NCBI GenBank assembly: GCA_004794785.1
Contig: SJOL01009659.1
Location: 259,844 to 323,843 of the forward strand
Reading direction: 5' to 3'
DNA length: 64,000 nucleotides
From: Opisthorchis felineus
Lineage: Eukaryota; Platyhelminthes; Trematoda; Opisthorchiida; Opisthorchiidae
Shown here: positions 26,170 through 39,765 of the stretch, piece after piece
Layout: each line of letters starts with the position of its first letter
How positions within the stretch are numbered: the first letter of the stretch is position 1
The notes under the pieces: generated by a model
Databases searched by the model: none
The model's input: only the letters and a program-made list of their open reading frames with translations
Told to the model about the DNA's origin: nothing
Position numbers and translations under genes: made by a program

Positions 26170-26335
26170 CTACTGATTTGGACAACCATGCAGGTCACCA
26201 ACACGACTGGCATACCACTTATACAAATTCATATATTTGGCTGTCGGAGCTGTCAATCTCGCTAACGGTGCCTTGCGTCTCTTCAAACGTTCCGTGTGTG
26301 AAATGGCGCTACGGCGGTACTGACTGTTACTATAC
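26170..26335 (-). other. Exon-like basic ORF of unknown identity
   Basis: Minus-strand block after a possible acceptor (AACAGTCAG) with a basic, helix-like composition (HTERLKRRKAPLARLTAP, then KYMNLYKWYASRVGD) running to a stop just after CCAAATCAG. It is 3-4 residues short of a typical exon of about 55 codons. I found no family match, and it could be coincidental. Confidence 0.15.
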
Positions 26336-26419
26336 TGCTTGTGTTTGTTGAAAAAAAAACATGTACTCAACTCATTTTCTGAAGCAAGCACCACAATTTT
26401 GTCACTTTTTAATGCCACA

Positions 26420-29400
26420 AAGTGATACAGTGCTATCCGATCCTAACGTCAACAAAAGTGGGCCTGGTTTTCAAAACAAGATGACAGCCGATAACCCTAT
26501 TGTTCGATTTAAGAACGCTCAAAAATGTTGCTGCTGATGCTAACAATGCTGATCCTAGGATCCCCACTCGACTAAGACCTGCTTTGCATTAAAATATCTT
26601 CACTTCATCTAGTCACCGCATACTGTGGAAACAATAGGTCACCACCGTTGCCTACCAAAGAATGTATCTTTTTATTCACACGGTTGCGGATTAATCACGC
26701 TTTACAGGGTAATATTATACACAACCAACTTCCAACATCTTCTCTGAAAAACAACGAAGACCCAGACTTATTACATCGCTAACGTTCTGCCCAGCAGATA
26801 CAGCTTATCAGGACGAAAAGTTTGAGGTTGATATCACCTATCCAAACTTCTCAAAGATCTTCAAAATTGCATTATCCTGATGAAGTCAGCCATCTACAAT
26901 GCATGTTCTTTAATTCAGTGGATAAAAAGTAGCTTCGGTCAGTTAAAATTAGTTGGCAAAATAAGATAAAATATGTCTTAGTCCGACCATATCCCATCAC
27001 CAATAGGTTAATTTATTTTCTCAGCTTCTTGGCCCGCTTCTACGTCATTCCACCTTATTAAAAGTTGCCCTCGTATGATGCCAAGCGTTGAAGGGTTATT
27101 CTGACGATGCGATATCAAAACAAGCCGCAGGATTACACAGTTCAATTAATCCAACCGATTTGCTAGATACTATGCAAACCCGAACTCATAAAGGCCAATC
27201 CCGGAAGTGCTGGGGCCGAAGTGAGAGGCAACAGACAACGGGAAATAAACTGTACTAATTGCTCCTGACCTGTTCTTGGAAGACAGAAATAGTTTTAGAG
27301 GTGAGTCTATTACGAATAAGGAGGTTTCATATGAAGGTTTCAGATTGTGCGAGGACGAATCAAAATACAGTCGGCACCGCTGACACCAACTTGGGAAAAG
27401 GACCAACCAAAGAAAGAAAACCCAATTGATAACACTTTCTGTGTGCAAGCACCCGGATCCTAAATGGGAAAAGTATTCAGATGGAAGAGTAATTAGGACG
27501 GAAGAAACTAGCTATGGCTGAAGTCTTCGAGGCGTGGATGTATTGGTAGTTTACTTGTCGGAGGCCCGCGATTTCATGATGTACCACACTTCACTGAGAG
27601 AGGGGGAGATAAGAAGATGTCGCTGCTTCATAAAACTGTCATTTTGGGGCTGGTATACTGTCACGTTCTTAAGAGACAGATCCAAAATAGTTGGTTTTAT
27701 CTATAAAATACAGAAACCTATACCAGACAACAAGAATTTCTGGAAGGGACACCGGGTGATGCACTGTCCGTTAATCAAAACCAGTGCATGTGTAAAAAGT
27801 GAGCAGGTTATTTATCTAGAAAACCATTAGAAGTGCTTTTCAACAAATCGTCCAAGCATGCACAGAAACACGGAAGTAGTCCATCATTCATTGTATATCC
27901 TCCAAATGCTCGGCTCTATGTTACTTCAGATTCCTGCCACCTCTCAGGAGGGGAGATCTTCTGATCCTTGCTTTCTGTTTAATAAAGGAAATTAGAAACG
28001 CATTGTCAGACTGATGGAAAAGGCCATTTAGAAGACACATTTGCATATCCAGTTGCGTTGACGGGTATCGTCAAGCGGACGCTTGAAAATGAATCAGGCA
28101 AAGACAGCCTTTGGATGTTTGTGGGATATCCTGAGTGACTGAGTTACGGGATTCGTCTCACTCTGTTCTTCCGACCTAAATAGTAGTGCTGATCTTGGCT
28201 TGATATATATGCGACAAAGCAAACGAGCCTGAAATCACTAATACAAACTGGAAAAGACTACGATTGTTGAAGACGAGACACCAATAAAAGCAACGCTTTA
28301 AAAGCGCAGCAAAAGCCTATAAAGTTACGTCACCACTCAAAGACGTCCCTAGCCATGTACGAGAAAGAAACGGTTCCCTAGAATAGTTTGGACCCTAAGA
28401 AGATGTGAGTCTTCTTGAGAGAGCACGTTATTCATCAGGTCGCTGAAAATTCTCTGACATCACAATACCGGATTCTGAAACTCCCGTTCCTAGAAAAAGC
28501 CAAATACCAGCTGCCAGATGTTTCGCATTAGGTGACCTATCTTGATGGCTACTGTGTTGTGACCGTTCACTGTTCCCGCCACCTCTGGGTGTGAGAAGCC
28601 CGTAAAATCCAGGCACAGTAGCAAGAATCGTTAGTCGTATGTTTTATTGTTGGCTCGGCTACGCGAGGTAATAGTCCAATATCCACAAACCATTAAATAA
28701 AAAAGCGCATCTTGTGACAATATGGGCACTGTCAGTCACGGGTTGACCCACCGATACCAACGAAGTTAAAGTTTCCTGTAATGCAAAATCGGCTGTGTTC
28801 AGTATATTTATTCACTATTCACATCCAACTGGGATCCACCCTGTTTAAGGCTTATTTGTGGACGCCACCGATTTACTAACAACACACACGGGCATTCACA
28901 TTTAGCGTATTGTTTGTCATCCATTGCTGTGTATGGCACTGTCAAAGGACTACTTCTGTGTAGTCTGTAATCGCACATAGGTAAAAAGTTCTCTGCAACG
29001 GTCAACTTTTACACCAATATGTTTCTGTGGCTGTATACATCGTCCGTTTTGCTAAGCACACGCCCAAGGTTGAGAATGCTAAGGCTGTGCACATTGAAAT
29101 AATCAGCACGATGGGCGTCGTACCAGTAATGGGTGCCGAATTTCTCACGTGGTTACGGTGATCACAACATGTTCTCGGTTCTCGTTTGTTCGTACTATTG
29201 CCGCTGCTGCTGAAAAAACAGCTTCATTGTAGAAGCGAACTTTTTGGCTCGCATACGATCAAATGTATAGGGTATAACTCTGAGCTTTCGTCCATTGAAG
29301 ATTAAACTTTGACTGCAATCACGAAATAACTTCAGTAGCCTTAGTCCTTTAGTAAAGAATTAATGTGCAACTTTGTACCAATAAGAATATATGTGCCCTT

Positions 29401-32400
29401 TACCGTGTCCAAAACTACCTTTACTAATACAAGTTGGCCGTTTTCGGGTACTGAAACCGGTTCCACTCCCGTCTTCTTTGCTATCCTGTAGGACGTTAGA
29501 CACGTTCACTTGCATCAGTAAACTTCAATTCGAGGGCGGTCTAGTTACTTCCGCTTGTAGTGTTTCTCTTGCCTACTGGTTCCCTAATCACCCTCGTCTC
29601 GTTGCTTTCTTCTTTAACTTTACACTTCACAGCTTTCTGAAAAGTACGTGTTTTGGCGGTGCTCGATATGCACGGTCTCAGAACCCAGCGTCTGGGTCCT
29701 TCTGTCCTGGTAAAAGTTGAAAGGACAAACAATTTCCAAGCGGCGATGCTTCTTGATGGTCTCAGGTAGCACAGGTGAAACCTCGACGTAAGTGCAGCAT
29801 TCTAAGATGGTGCGCAAGCCACGTTGCTATATAATTGAGTTTGAGTCCACAGTGGGAGAGTAGGACATATTTCATCTCTAGACTCTTTTGATAAAATATT
29901 CCGCTAAGAAGTTGAGAATGCAGAATATTTCATTGATTTGTCCCATTTCCTGCGGAATTAACCGGCGTCGGAAATCCACGATGAAGTCGCCTAATCACAC
30001 ATTGCACCCATTGACTTTATAACAAACCTTTTCTTCCCCACAGAACAGAAACAAAAACTACGGTAGCAGAAAGCTAGCAATAGTCTGTTTTCCTGCACCG
30101 AATGCTCATTAAACTATTGGCTCATGTTCGACTCCTTCTGGTTGTGGTCACTGTTTGTAGGATAGGCTTTTTTCCCTGAGGGTCTTACAGCATATTTAAA
30201 AGAATGGCCCGGCAGTTTATTATTCGTCGGCTTAAAAGTATCGGACTGCTCCCATCAGTCACTTCAGTTGCTTTATCTAACATAAAAACAAAAATTAATT
30301 ACAGCATCGAATGTTCCTCAGACTTTTGCTCATTTTGAAAGTGAGGCCTGAAGAGATTTCTTATTTGTTGAAGTTCATATTCAGTCCTTGAAAGTGGTGT
30401 ATTCTGGAGCATCCCGAACTTTTCGCTAATGGAACCCCTGAAGATGAACCGTAAAGTATTGGAGTTCGGTTTACATCACCTATATGGAACGATCTACCGC
30501 CTCATATTATACCATTCCTATGCTGGCATTGCGTCGGATGATGGTTGGTTGATGGCATTACAAGGGATCTATATCACACTCCTAAACTTAAATCGCACTT
30601 ACGAGCCTTGGAGCAAGTGCCAGCAAGTGCCAATCAATCCGACACATTAAAGCATCTCTCTTGGAGGCCATAACAGCGACTTCCAGGGGGCTGTTCAACG
30701 GATTTATCGTCCTGGAAGTCTAGCTGAACACTGCTGTCCCCTTTTGTAGTCCGAGCTATCTAAGCTTAACTTGCGTCTCCAGTGACCCCAATATTGGCAT
30801 CGTAAAAGAACGGTCTTAAAAACCGCTAGCTTTTCCTGTCTCAGTACTTCATAAAGAAAGATTATATCGTGGCTTACGCGGCGGTATTCAGGGGTGAATA
30901 AGTCAAACTCAAGCCAGCGGCGAACACTACTGACAGTGCTGAATTCCGGGAGCATCCAACTTACTAGTATTTACACTCTATCCGGTTTTACACTCCCGCC
31001 CCATCGTCGGTGCTTTGTAATCCAGTACTGGTTGGATAATATTTAACAGTGCTGTTGACATCGTTCCGTTGGTCTACTGGAGAAGTAAACGTCGAAGGGT
31101 TTATAGTATTCTGTAACCTTTACCGACTGCTCTGAAAGCGTATACTTGTGTAATGTGATGGATACTTCTACTTCGTTCAGATTTAGTTCAGCTTAAAAGA
31201 ACCAATTTAAGCAAATGGTGGACAGTGTAGGTCCCAGCACCGATCCTCGTGACACATAGTTACTAGCAGGCAGTCATTAACTTTGACACTTTAGCGGCGA
31301 TTTTTTAAGAAACCGATCACATAGCACAGAAAGGGCTGTTGCAGCTTATTCTGTTAAAATGATTCCCAAGCTTGGTCAGCTGATCTCGTTCAGCATTTGC
31401 GCTCCAACAGCATTTGACGAAGTTATCGGATCGGCATAGCATAAGAAGCATGCGATTTACACATGGTTTAGGGTGTAACACTCTGAGGGTCGGTTAGCGC
31501 TGGTGGAATAAGGTGTCGTGGCTGAAGATCAGATCACCACAGTATAACTTCTGCAGGTAAGGATCCAGTCTGTACCTGAAACCTGGTGGCTTCGGGGAGA
31601 ACACTACATCGGTAGGTCAGATTTTCTGCATGATAAAATACGGAAGGCCTTTAATTATCATCTAAACTCTATGCTGCTCTGCTGAAACAGAAGCTTTAAT
31701 TTGTCTCCCCTGAGGTTACTGAAGTCTGCAATTTAGATCTGCTGATGTCAACAGTGATCTGATTCCGAGAGCATTTTACATTTTGTGATAAAGCCACCGC
31801 ACAACCTCCTATACGCAACAGAGTGAGGGTCAATAAACCCCTGGTAAGCAGTGGGGGATACGTTTGGAATGCCACAAATGAATTTGTCGACGCCTTGCCA
31901 TTCTAGTATAAAAGTATTTGCGTCACATTTAAGTACAGGCACTATGTTTATATCACCAATTCAACAAGAGAGTGATGTATGTAGTGATGATATGCTTATA
32001 TAAGCGTCCAGTCGATATACCGAGGGCGGTGGGGGAATTCTGCGGCAGTATCAGATGCTTTCTGGCATTATTTTTTATTCAGCTTCCGCTGCATAGGAAC
32101 TCTAGGTTTTGCTTGCAGGCTGTGGACGGCATAGTTTAAGCTCCAAGAAGGTAGGAGAGAGTTATTGTTTTCGTACGAGTGTGTGACATCCTTCTTTATT
32201 ATGCAAGAGCTGACAACTGACCGGTTGTAATGGATGTCCTGTTTTTTCAGAAGCTTAGGATCGTTGACTAAAACAATATTCCTCAGCTCATCCACAGACA
32301 GTTCTCAAGAGGAGGAGAAAGAAGTGAGTAAACCTTTAAAGATAGTCGAAAGAAGTAGAACTGGCATGCAGAACATTGCTTTGATTGGGTAGATGCTTTT

Positions 32401-33940
32401 GGACGAAATTAAACCTGAAATGGCAGCCTACGGTGTACCAAAGAAAGAAACACGCCAAGAGGAGACACGTACACTAAGTACAACAATGCAGACCACTTTA
32501 TCGCCCAGGTCTAATTCTCAAGAATTGTTCGCAACTTAGAAACCTATTATCTATCCCATTTTTTTGCATGAAATAAAACTATCAGATAAAAAAATAAGGC
32601 TGTAAGTGTTTGCAAAAATTCCACATTTAAAATGCAGAATTGCATTTTTGGACGAACCCAAATTTTGATATCCTCTATCACACTTTATCCGTAAGGTTAA
32701 TGAGGAAAAAGGATAGATTCCATTCGTCTTCTTAAGGGGCTAGGATTGGATCAGATTTGAATCTGGATTAACATATGGACGCAACGGATTATGAGTTCCA
32801 CCATCCTGCTGCAACGCAGTGATTACAGTTATAATTTGTAACGGACGGGCTATGCTTATTGTCCTAGCATTGGCCTACAACTGAGGATTCCCAATGTTGA
32901 GTTTAACGGAAAGAGAAAAGTGGTTGCATTCGTATATATATACACGCTGCCGTCAACCGTGGACAAACTATTCAGCCACACAGGTGGACAAATATCACTT
33001 TGGTAAGAATTACAGAGCACCGGTTGACCATCCAGAAGTTCATATCCCCTAGGGAAGCACAAGTCAGTGGTGACGTAAGGCTACCGGCACTCGACACGTG
33101 CATCCGTGATGACCGTGTGCCACCTCGCTCACACCCAGGAAATTCCGGATAGTACAACGAGAAATCAGGCCAAGCTTTTCCCGCATTTTTTTAAAACGTA
33201 TGGATCAGACCACCAGGCCTGCCGGGGTGTAATCAAGCGGCAGTTTCAGTTATGGTATGCACTTCTGTAGTGACGGCATTTAAGAACTTCGTCTATTCAC
33301 TCAGCGTGCATTTTGACTTTCAATGTTGGAAACGAGGTAACAGTTTGGACTCTGTCATGCACACCAATTACGGACGTACGAACAGCAACAATCTGAAAAT
33401 ATGCCAACACAAGTAGACTGCAGGTCACGTCTGAGGGTTTTTGATGCGAAACGCTCAGCAATAAGGCTCAAAAATGCACCTAAATTTCTGTAACTAAAGT
33501 TTCGTTGTAGAGCCTTACGTAACAGGAACGCCCCATATCGTGCCAAGAGAATTGTAATATCAAAATGAAGCCGGAGACAGCTTAGTATTCAGTGTAAAGC
33601 TTGAAGGTTGTAAAGTTTTTCTGAGTTTGAACTGTTCTTCACTCCCCCACACCAACGTTATATATTTTTATATTTGACACTTCAATTTTCTCATACCTGT
33701 GGCCTCAATGCCACCTGTACTCTATCTTCTAGCTTCAGATTCTCATCGCCGGCAACATAATGTCTGCTGTTGCTCGTAAGCCGACTTTATTCTTACTGGT
33801 GCCGCAAGGTACCGCTCATTAGGGGGTGCGACGTATAAGCCTACATAGTTCATTCTTATCTTTCTCTTTCTTGTTTACCTAACAGAGTACCCCAACAGGT
33901 CCTAGTAAACAGCAAAGGTTTTCAACATTTTAGCTTTCTG
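26420..33940. other. Long gene-poor stretch
   Basis: No gene, RNA or clear transposon was recognised. A possible weak match to the left block of the A/B family is at 28432-28480 (GCTGAAAATTCTCTGACA). ORFs stay below about 110 codons and show no motifs. Confidence 0.4.
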
Positions 33941-33948
33941 TATTGGGT

Positions 33949-34167
33949 TCATGTTTCATCAGGCCAGCTGTTAGGATATGGTGATTTACAGCCACCACAG
34001 AGTTGTCCCATTTTGACATCAAAACTTGCATGAAGTTCACGAAGTTCTGAAAGTAATGATGGAAACATTCGGGTCAAAAATAACCTTCGGTCATTCATAC
34101 GAAACCTAACTGCAATTGGCTCGAAATTATCAGCCCAAACCTCAGACAACTTATAGTGCTGGCAGGT
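33949..34167 (-). other. Unidentified coding-like ORF
   Basis: Minus-strand reading frame following a possible acceptor (GTACCTGCCAG) and ending at a stop in 33949-33951. Its composition looks protein-like, with alternating hydrophobic and charged residues (VWADNFEPIAVRFRMNDRR, then MFPSLLSELRELHASFDVK) and a CGGC motif near the end. I do not recognise the family. It could be a last exon of an unknown gene or a piece of an unrecognised element. Confidence 0.2.
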
Positions 34168-34669
34168 ACATACTGAGAGTAAGGTGGATAAGCTTTGTAA
34201 TATCCACCACATCTCGGAGCATTAGTGGAGGCGAAGGACGGGTCAATGCGGTGAGTCTGAGGACAGTAGGCCTGCCTGCATTACTTGGCCGTATTGTACA
34301 CGCATTTTTATCTGCATTCTGGTGCACCCCATTATTACATGATTTGTAGACTAAAAATGTGCACGAGACCAATCTGACTTGACTTGTACTCTTAGGTGCT
34401 TGTCTTCTAAATTTTTGTTTACGTGTGTGGATTCCATTCAGGTTATCTTTTCTTGACGCACACTGGTAACTACCTGTGAACCTTTTTCATGCCCAAAGCT
34501 GTTCCGTCTTTTTGAGTTGAAGGGAGCCACGAACACCCAAAATTTCGACTAGCCGCCCAAAATACAGAAAAATAGTTGTTAATCTGTGATTCTAAAATTT
34601 TTTAGACATTTCCCGGCTGTCTCCATCGGCTTTGCAAATAGTTTCCGGAATGAAAATAACCTTAGGCAT

Positions 34670-34855
34670 GCTCGAGATAGCTTAGCGGTTAAGGTGCCAG
34701 CTCACGAACCGGAAGGTCCGTGGTTTGAACTCAACCTCAGCATGTCGACTGCTCCTGTCTAAGCTTAGGCAGTCTGGCATTATCCCAGCCACCGTGCCTC
34801 TTTCTGTTGACATGGCAGATTAGCGTCAAAAGGATGCTAAAGCTGAGCAATTACT
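34670..34855 (+). repeat. tRNA-derived SINE copy 1
   Basis: The 5' part resembles a tRNA with an A box (GATAGCTTAGCGGTTAAGG) and a B box (GGTCCGTGGTTTGAACTC). The tRNA-unrelated tail has the family's CTCCTGTCTAAGCTTAGGCA, TGGCATTATCCC and GCTAAAGCTGAGCAATTA. Seven copies in this window share this order. Confidence 0.85.
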
Positions 34856-34859
34856 TTCT

Positions 34860-37850
34860 CCGTGGGCGCATGTAAAAAGCAGTATATTGAGCCAGTAAAA
34901 CCATATTTCTCCCCATGAAATCCGTCATCGCAGGACACCAAAGACGTGTATGCTAACGCTGAGAAAGGAAAGTAGCAAAAACTGTGCTTGCTTGGAGTAA
35001 TGAGACACTGTAGTTTTCTTAACGTTGTAGTTTCAAAGGCAGTAATGCTAAGTTTGCACATCACACTAGCTCAGTGCGTCCTCGCGGAGACTCAGGATTT
35101 GACTTGTTACTCCAAAGTGACATAATCATGGACCTGCAATGCGATGGTAACACTGTTCTTCTGTTTAACACTCACCGCTGACGTACTGATCCACTCCTTA
35201 AATAAATAAACCTCCCATATATGGCAGAGTTGTCCAGCGTGGCGTGTGTTGTTTGGGCAAAAATCTATTCCTGAAGCCTTGGTCTACTTCAGTGTACACT
35301 ATCACAATGGTCATTCACTCAAGTAAGTAAAGTGTAGCCCACGATTAATCTGCGATTTTGTGTTGTTTGAGTAGACATTCACCCCGAAACAAAATCCGGG
35401 GGCATTAAGCCATGCTCCGGTTTAGTGCTAAACACCGAAGTCACTACCAAACGTAAATGTAATATTGTGCTGTCACAAGTCTACAACGAGCGGCTAGGTG
35501 CGATGAGTAAGTGGGACCAGGATTTACTGATGAACTTTCGAATACAACACAACTAAGGTCAGAGAGAACTTCACAACAAGAACACAGCCCATGTACCTTT
35601 GTTTCACAAACCACACAAAACAACCCCCTCGGTGACCACGGCAAAGCAATCTACTCTCCACCCCACTACTGAAGTTGGATCTCCTATACCTTGGATGCTG
35701 AAAGTGCCAACTGACCCTAACCCCGGGCAGACGAGGTCCAACTGCTGCGTGCAGCGGTCAGGTGAGTTAATCCAACCTCAAATTCTGTTCTCGCTTCACT
35801 CACCCGCATAGACACGGGTCGGTTCAGTAAAACCCAGAGCCATTCGGATTCCAGTCACACCGATGCCTGTTGCCTACTGGCTGTGCCAGACAGACGAGCC
35901 CGCCTTGGGTTCGTCGAGCAGCTGAATCCGGGTATGAAGCTCGCGATTACGACTAGTCTGCTTTGTTAGATAGGTACAACGGAACGTGGCACGGCTAAAT
36001 GTCGCTTGCAGTATATCATGAATTACAACGCTTAGAAATAGATACCCTCACTTATTGGTTATACAACAAGCTTAATAGTAACAGCGGAGATGTCTGAATC
36101 CTTGTAAGCTGTTTCTTCTCTCCTTAACGCTGAACACCGACTCTTCGTACTTTTTTTCTTATGACGCGATCCAAAACAGTTAGAACCTTTCGGAAAAACT
36201 AGCAACTTCACCGTAAGAAGGGAAGACAGATGACTTCAAAATTCAGGCTTAGTTCTCCTGCGTTAACCCTTGGAACCTGGTAAACCCGTAAATAAGATTA
36301 TCAGCAACTGTAGTCTGCAGCCGCGTGACCACAAATTCTGTTTTGAATATGTTTGCGAAATATGCTAAACATATAAAGGAATGCCTAGAATGATTTCGGA
36401 CGGCTACATCCTACCAGTAGTGCAGCCTACATATCGGTTGATTTGTCACATTACGGGATGTGTTAAAATTTCCGAAAAACGTTCCATCAGTGAGTCGCTG
36501 TAACTTGTCCCAAGAAATTTTCTTATGGTTGATAGTCTGCATTGCGCCTGACAGTTTGGCAACTCAAATTAAAAAAGTAGACAGAAAAATGAGTAGCTCA
36601 TGGGCAATAAAAATGGTCAGAAAAGGGAGTAGACGGTGACGAATTGTTCTAGAAGTATTTCTCACTGTTGAACAACTCAGTGGTGCACTAGGTTCCTCAC
36701 CTTCTGTCATTTAGGTTTTGCGTCAGAAAACTCGAAAGCAACTGTGTACCACATTGTCCGACACCCAAATAAACAATACTCATAAAACCGCGGTTCTCAA
36801 GGTCATTAGTTAGATGTGACTTCGACTGTTACTATGGCTATGAGTAATTCTAGATTAAAAAATACATAGGGAACGAGCACAGAAGGAGCTGGTTATCAGG
36901 ACTGTAGCTGTTACTCTTCACTGCTACATCCGCTCTAGCTAGCGTCGATTAGACAGCAGCCTAAACATATGCATTATGGTCAGCGACGCCTGGTGGAAAC
37001 AGAAGTTTCAAGAAATGGAGGCCGGTGCGGCAAGGAAATTTTCTCCCAAAAGGTTTTGTGTCCCGGCATACCGATCGGCAAATTGCCCCAGAATGTTTGA
37101 AGCTCAGTGGAACCCGCCAAATCCACCAAAATCGCTTAGGGAAGGATAAACCAGAAAAAACTTTGTCGATTGAAAGTCCGAGCATTCAGTCAGTAACTAG
37201 CAGTGATGCTCCGGTGATCAGGCGTGTCATACGGGGAGTGCCAGTCAACCACGCAACGTCGGCCGTGGATCTTTGAATATCAGTCGGACGTGCGCTTTGG
37301 GTAACACGCGAATTCCCGTAATTTTCCACTCGCACTTTCGCAATACAAGTCTGTCCATTTTTGGTGGATCCTCGTCCGACATTAAAGTTTGGATTCAGGG
37401 TCAGCTACGATTTGCAATATATACGATGTATATCACAGACCGGCGTCTGGATCGCTTGTCGAAATGCTTACAACATATTAGTTAGTCTTCTCCTGTACCC
37501 ACATATAAACGAGTGGCTGTGTTTCTGTGGTCGTGCTTTATGGTGGTGAGTTTTGCCACTCCAGTCCAAGGACCCAGGCTTCTTGAGACGCTTCATTACC
37601 TTTGCCTCCGTAGCCTATCAGGACTTACCTGGCTGCAGCCGGTGCGCAAAACAGGTGACGTGCTTGTGCTTGGTATTGGCATCTGTTAGCCAGTCGGAAA
37701 CGTTAATCCGGCAGATCATGCTTACTTGGTCAAAATTTATGCACAACCAACCGGCGTCCACCTTAGAAACGCTGTGTCCCGTTCCAAGCCATTGCTGACG
37801 AAAGGTTCGGAAGGGCAATGAATTGACAACGCAAAATAAAAGCAGCCAAA
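34860..37850. other. No recognisable gene
   Basis: Both strands are open around 36961-37276, and the + frame there is rich in Lys, Arg and Gln. It could be gag-like or the start of the downstream retroelement, but nothing diagnostic is visible. The rest shows nothing that I can name. Confidence 0.35.
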
Positions 37851-38659
37851 TAGCTGTCATACAGACTGCTGTGCGCCTTGCTGACTAGGATCCACGTAAC
37901 CCCATCCCCATGTCAGTGTAAACCGTGTACGCGACGAATCCCAATGATGCATACTTCTCAATTCCCCTGCTGGACTGTCAGACTGAAGTTGGCCTGTCGT
38001 CGTGCGCTCAGCTTGCGTTTGATGAGTTCCCACTAAGTGTCTCAGTTCGATATGAATCTTTTTGCTGTGCAGACGTGTAGGAGGGCTGTTCCGCGCGGAC
38101 TGAATAGCACTCGTTTGTATTTCTCTAAGGCATTCCCTCCTCCCAATTGTGTGACAGGTAGGCGCTAGCTTATTGTTCCCTATGGTAATATTGATGAGGA
38201 GCATGAATTACCCAACGCGGCTCTGGAAAACAAAGAGTGACAGACACTAGCCGGGGTTGTGGCTGACCTTCAGTTTGCGTTGCATGGGTATATGAAGAAT
38301 CACACTTGTTCCATGAAGGTTGGTGCAAACATCCCACTCCCACACTGACTTTCTGATTGAAGAAATCTTGGGTTGGTCAACCAGGTTTAGGTAATTTAGA
38401 CTAGGAAATGTAATTAATAAAACGCGAGACAGTCATGGGATTACGGGCATTCATGTGTCCGTTGATGGCGCAGCACGACTGAATAGAAAACTATGCAGGT
38501 TTGCATTCCGTTACAGTGACCCCATCACATCCAATCTAGGCAAGGCGGATATGCGAACGGCATTTGACCAACTTGGTCTTCAAGGAGGTGGATGCTCGTT
38601 AACTCTTGCGAAATGCAAACCCATTTCAGCGCATTGTGGCCAGACTAGGTCCGTCCAAG

Positions 38660-39765
38660 GATCCTGAGTGACCCGTCTCCAACAATGGCAAAGTACTTCT
38701 ACGTCATGTTTCATCAGTCTCTCGACGAGGAGGACCCTCCTTCTGCTTTTCACGCCAACATACAAAACCGGTGACCGACTGTCCTCTGACAGCTAAGGGC
38801 CTGCGAGCCCTACTAGCATACCATGCAGTGATAGAAAGCATTCTGAATCGGGCCATCGTAAACCACCTCAGTACTAACAACCTGGTATCCCTAGCGCAAC
38901 ACGGATTCCTCTCAAACCCTTCTTGCTTGGCGAACATGCTCGTATTTATGGACAGCTAAAACCAAGCTAAGAAAGAAGAATACAAGTCGGATGCCATATT
39001 TTTCGACTTCTCAAATGCATTCAGTCGAGCTTCATACGTTCCGCTGCTCAGGAAGCTCGAGCCTTATGGGATTCAAAGAGAAAAGCTACGTTGCACTATG
39101 TTTTTATAGCACAGAACGATCAGAGTGAAATTATGCTCGACCTATTCTACTCCGTTGCCGGTCTCCATTGGAATGCCTCAAGGCTCAGTTCTGGGACCAC
39201 TTCTGCTTCTGACCCAAGTCAGCGACCTACCAGATGTTTCTTCAACTCCACGTCCACTTTTTGCGGACAACTTGAAATCTTGGATTTCCAACGCAAGCGC
39301 CCTCCAATTAGATGTTGTTGCCGCAAATCAGTGGCCGCTCGACTGTCACCTTCCTCTGAATGAAGAAAAGTACTTCTACATGTCGTTCGGAGGAGGCTGC
39401 GTGACGCCTTTGCCAAAAATGTTTGACAGCCTTAAATCCGTTGGTTATGAAACGACTTTAAACTTATTTTATCTCTCCCCCTGGAGTATCGTCACTTTCG
39501 TGGACGCCTAATACGTATTTATGCCCCCGTTGAAAGGGATTTGGTGAACAGATCATTCACAGTTAAACGAAATAACACATGGTGGGGATATTGTAAGAGG
39601 CTTTTCAAACTCTGAGGGCATACTTTTATTTGGCAACAGTCTTTCTCGTTTCGGATAGTAGGAGCGTGGAATAACCCTCCTCAGACGGTTTCTTACGTTG
39701 CGTCTAATACCCAGTTTAATGCGCTTTTCGCCACATTCTTATGTGAGTCCTCGCGCTGACAAGCT
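38660..39765 (+). mobile_element. jockey/CR1-type non-LTR retrotransposon, reverse transcriptase relic
   Basis: Read through several frameshifts, the + strand gives the RT order of jockey/CR1-like elements: FHQSLDEEDPPSAF, AVIESILNRAIVNHLSTNNL with LAQHGFLSNPSC, FFDFSNAFS, MPQGSVLGPLL, then FADNLKSWISNASALQLDV with WPLDCHLPLNEEKYFYMSFG. The C-terminal RLRGDLIRIY-type region and a terminal AWNNPPQTVS block follow (about 39470-39760). The catalytic YADD is changed to FADN, and stops interrupt several blocks, so it is dead. No endonuclease domain was found upstream. Confidence 0.85.

Noticed and set aside
32856..33062. Minus-strand frame with spaced cysteines, possibly a secreted Cys-rich domain
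   Set aside because: Too few cysteines, no continuing exon and no signal peptide were found.
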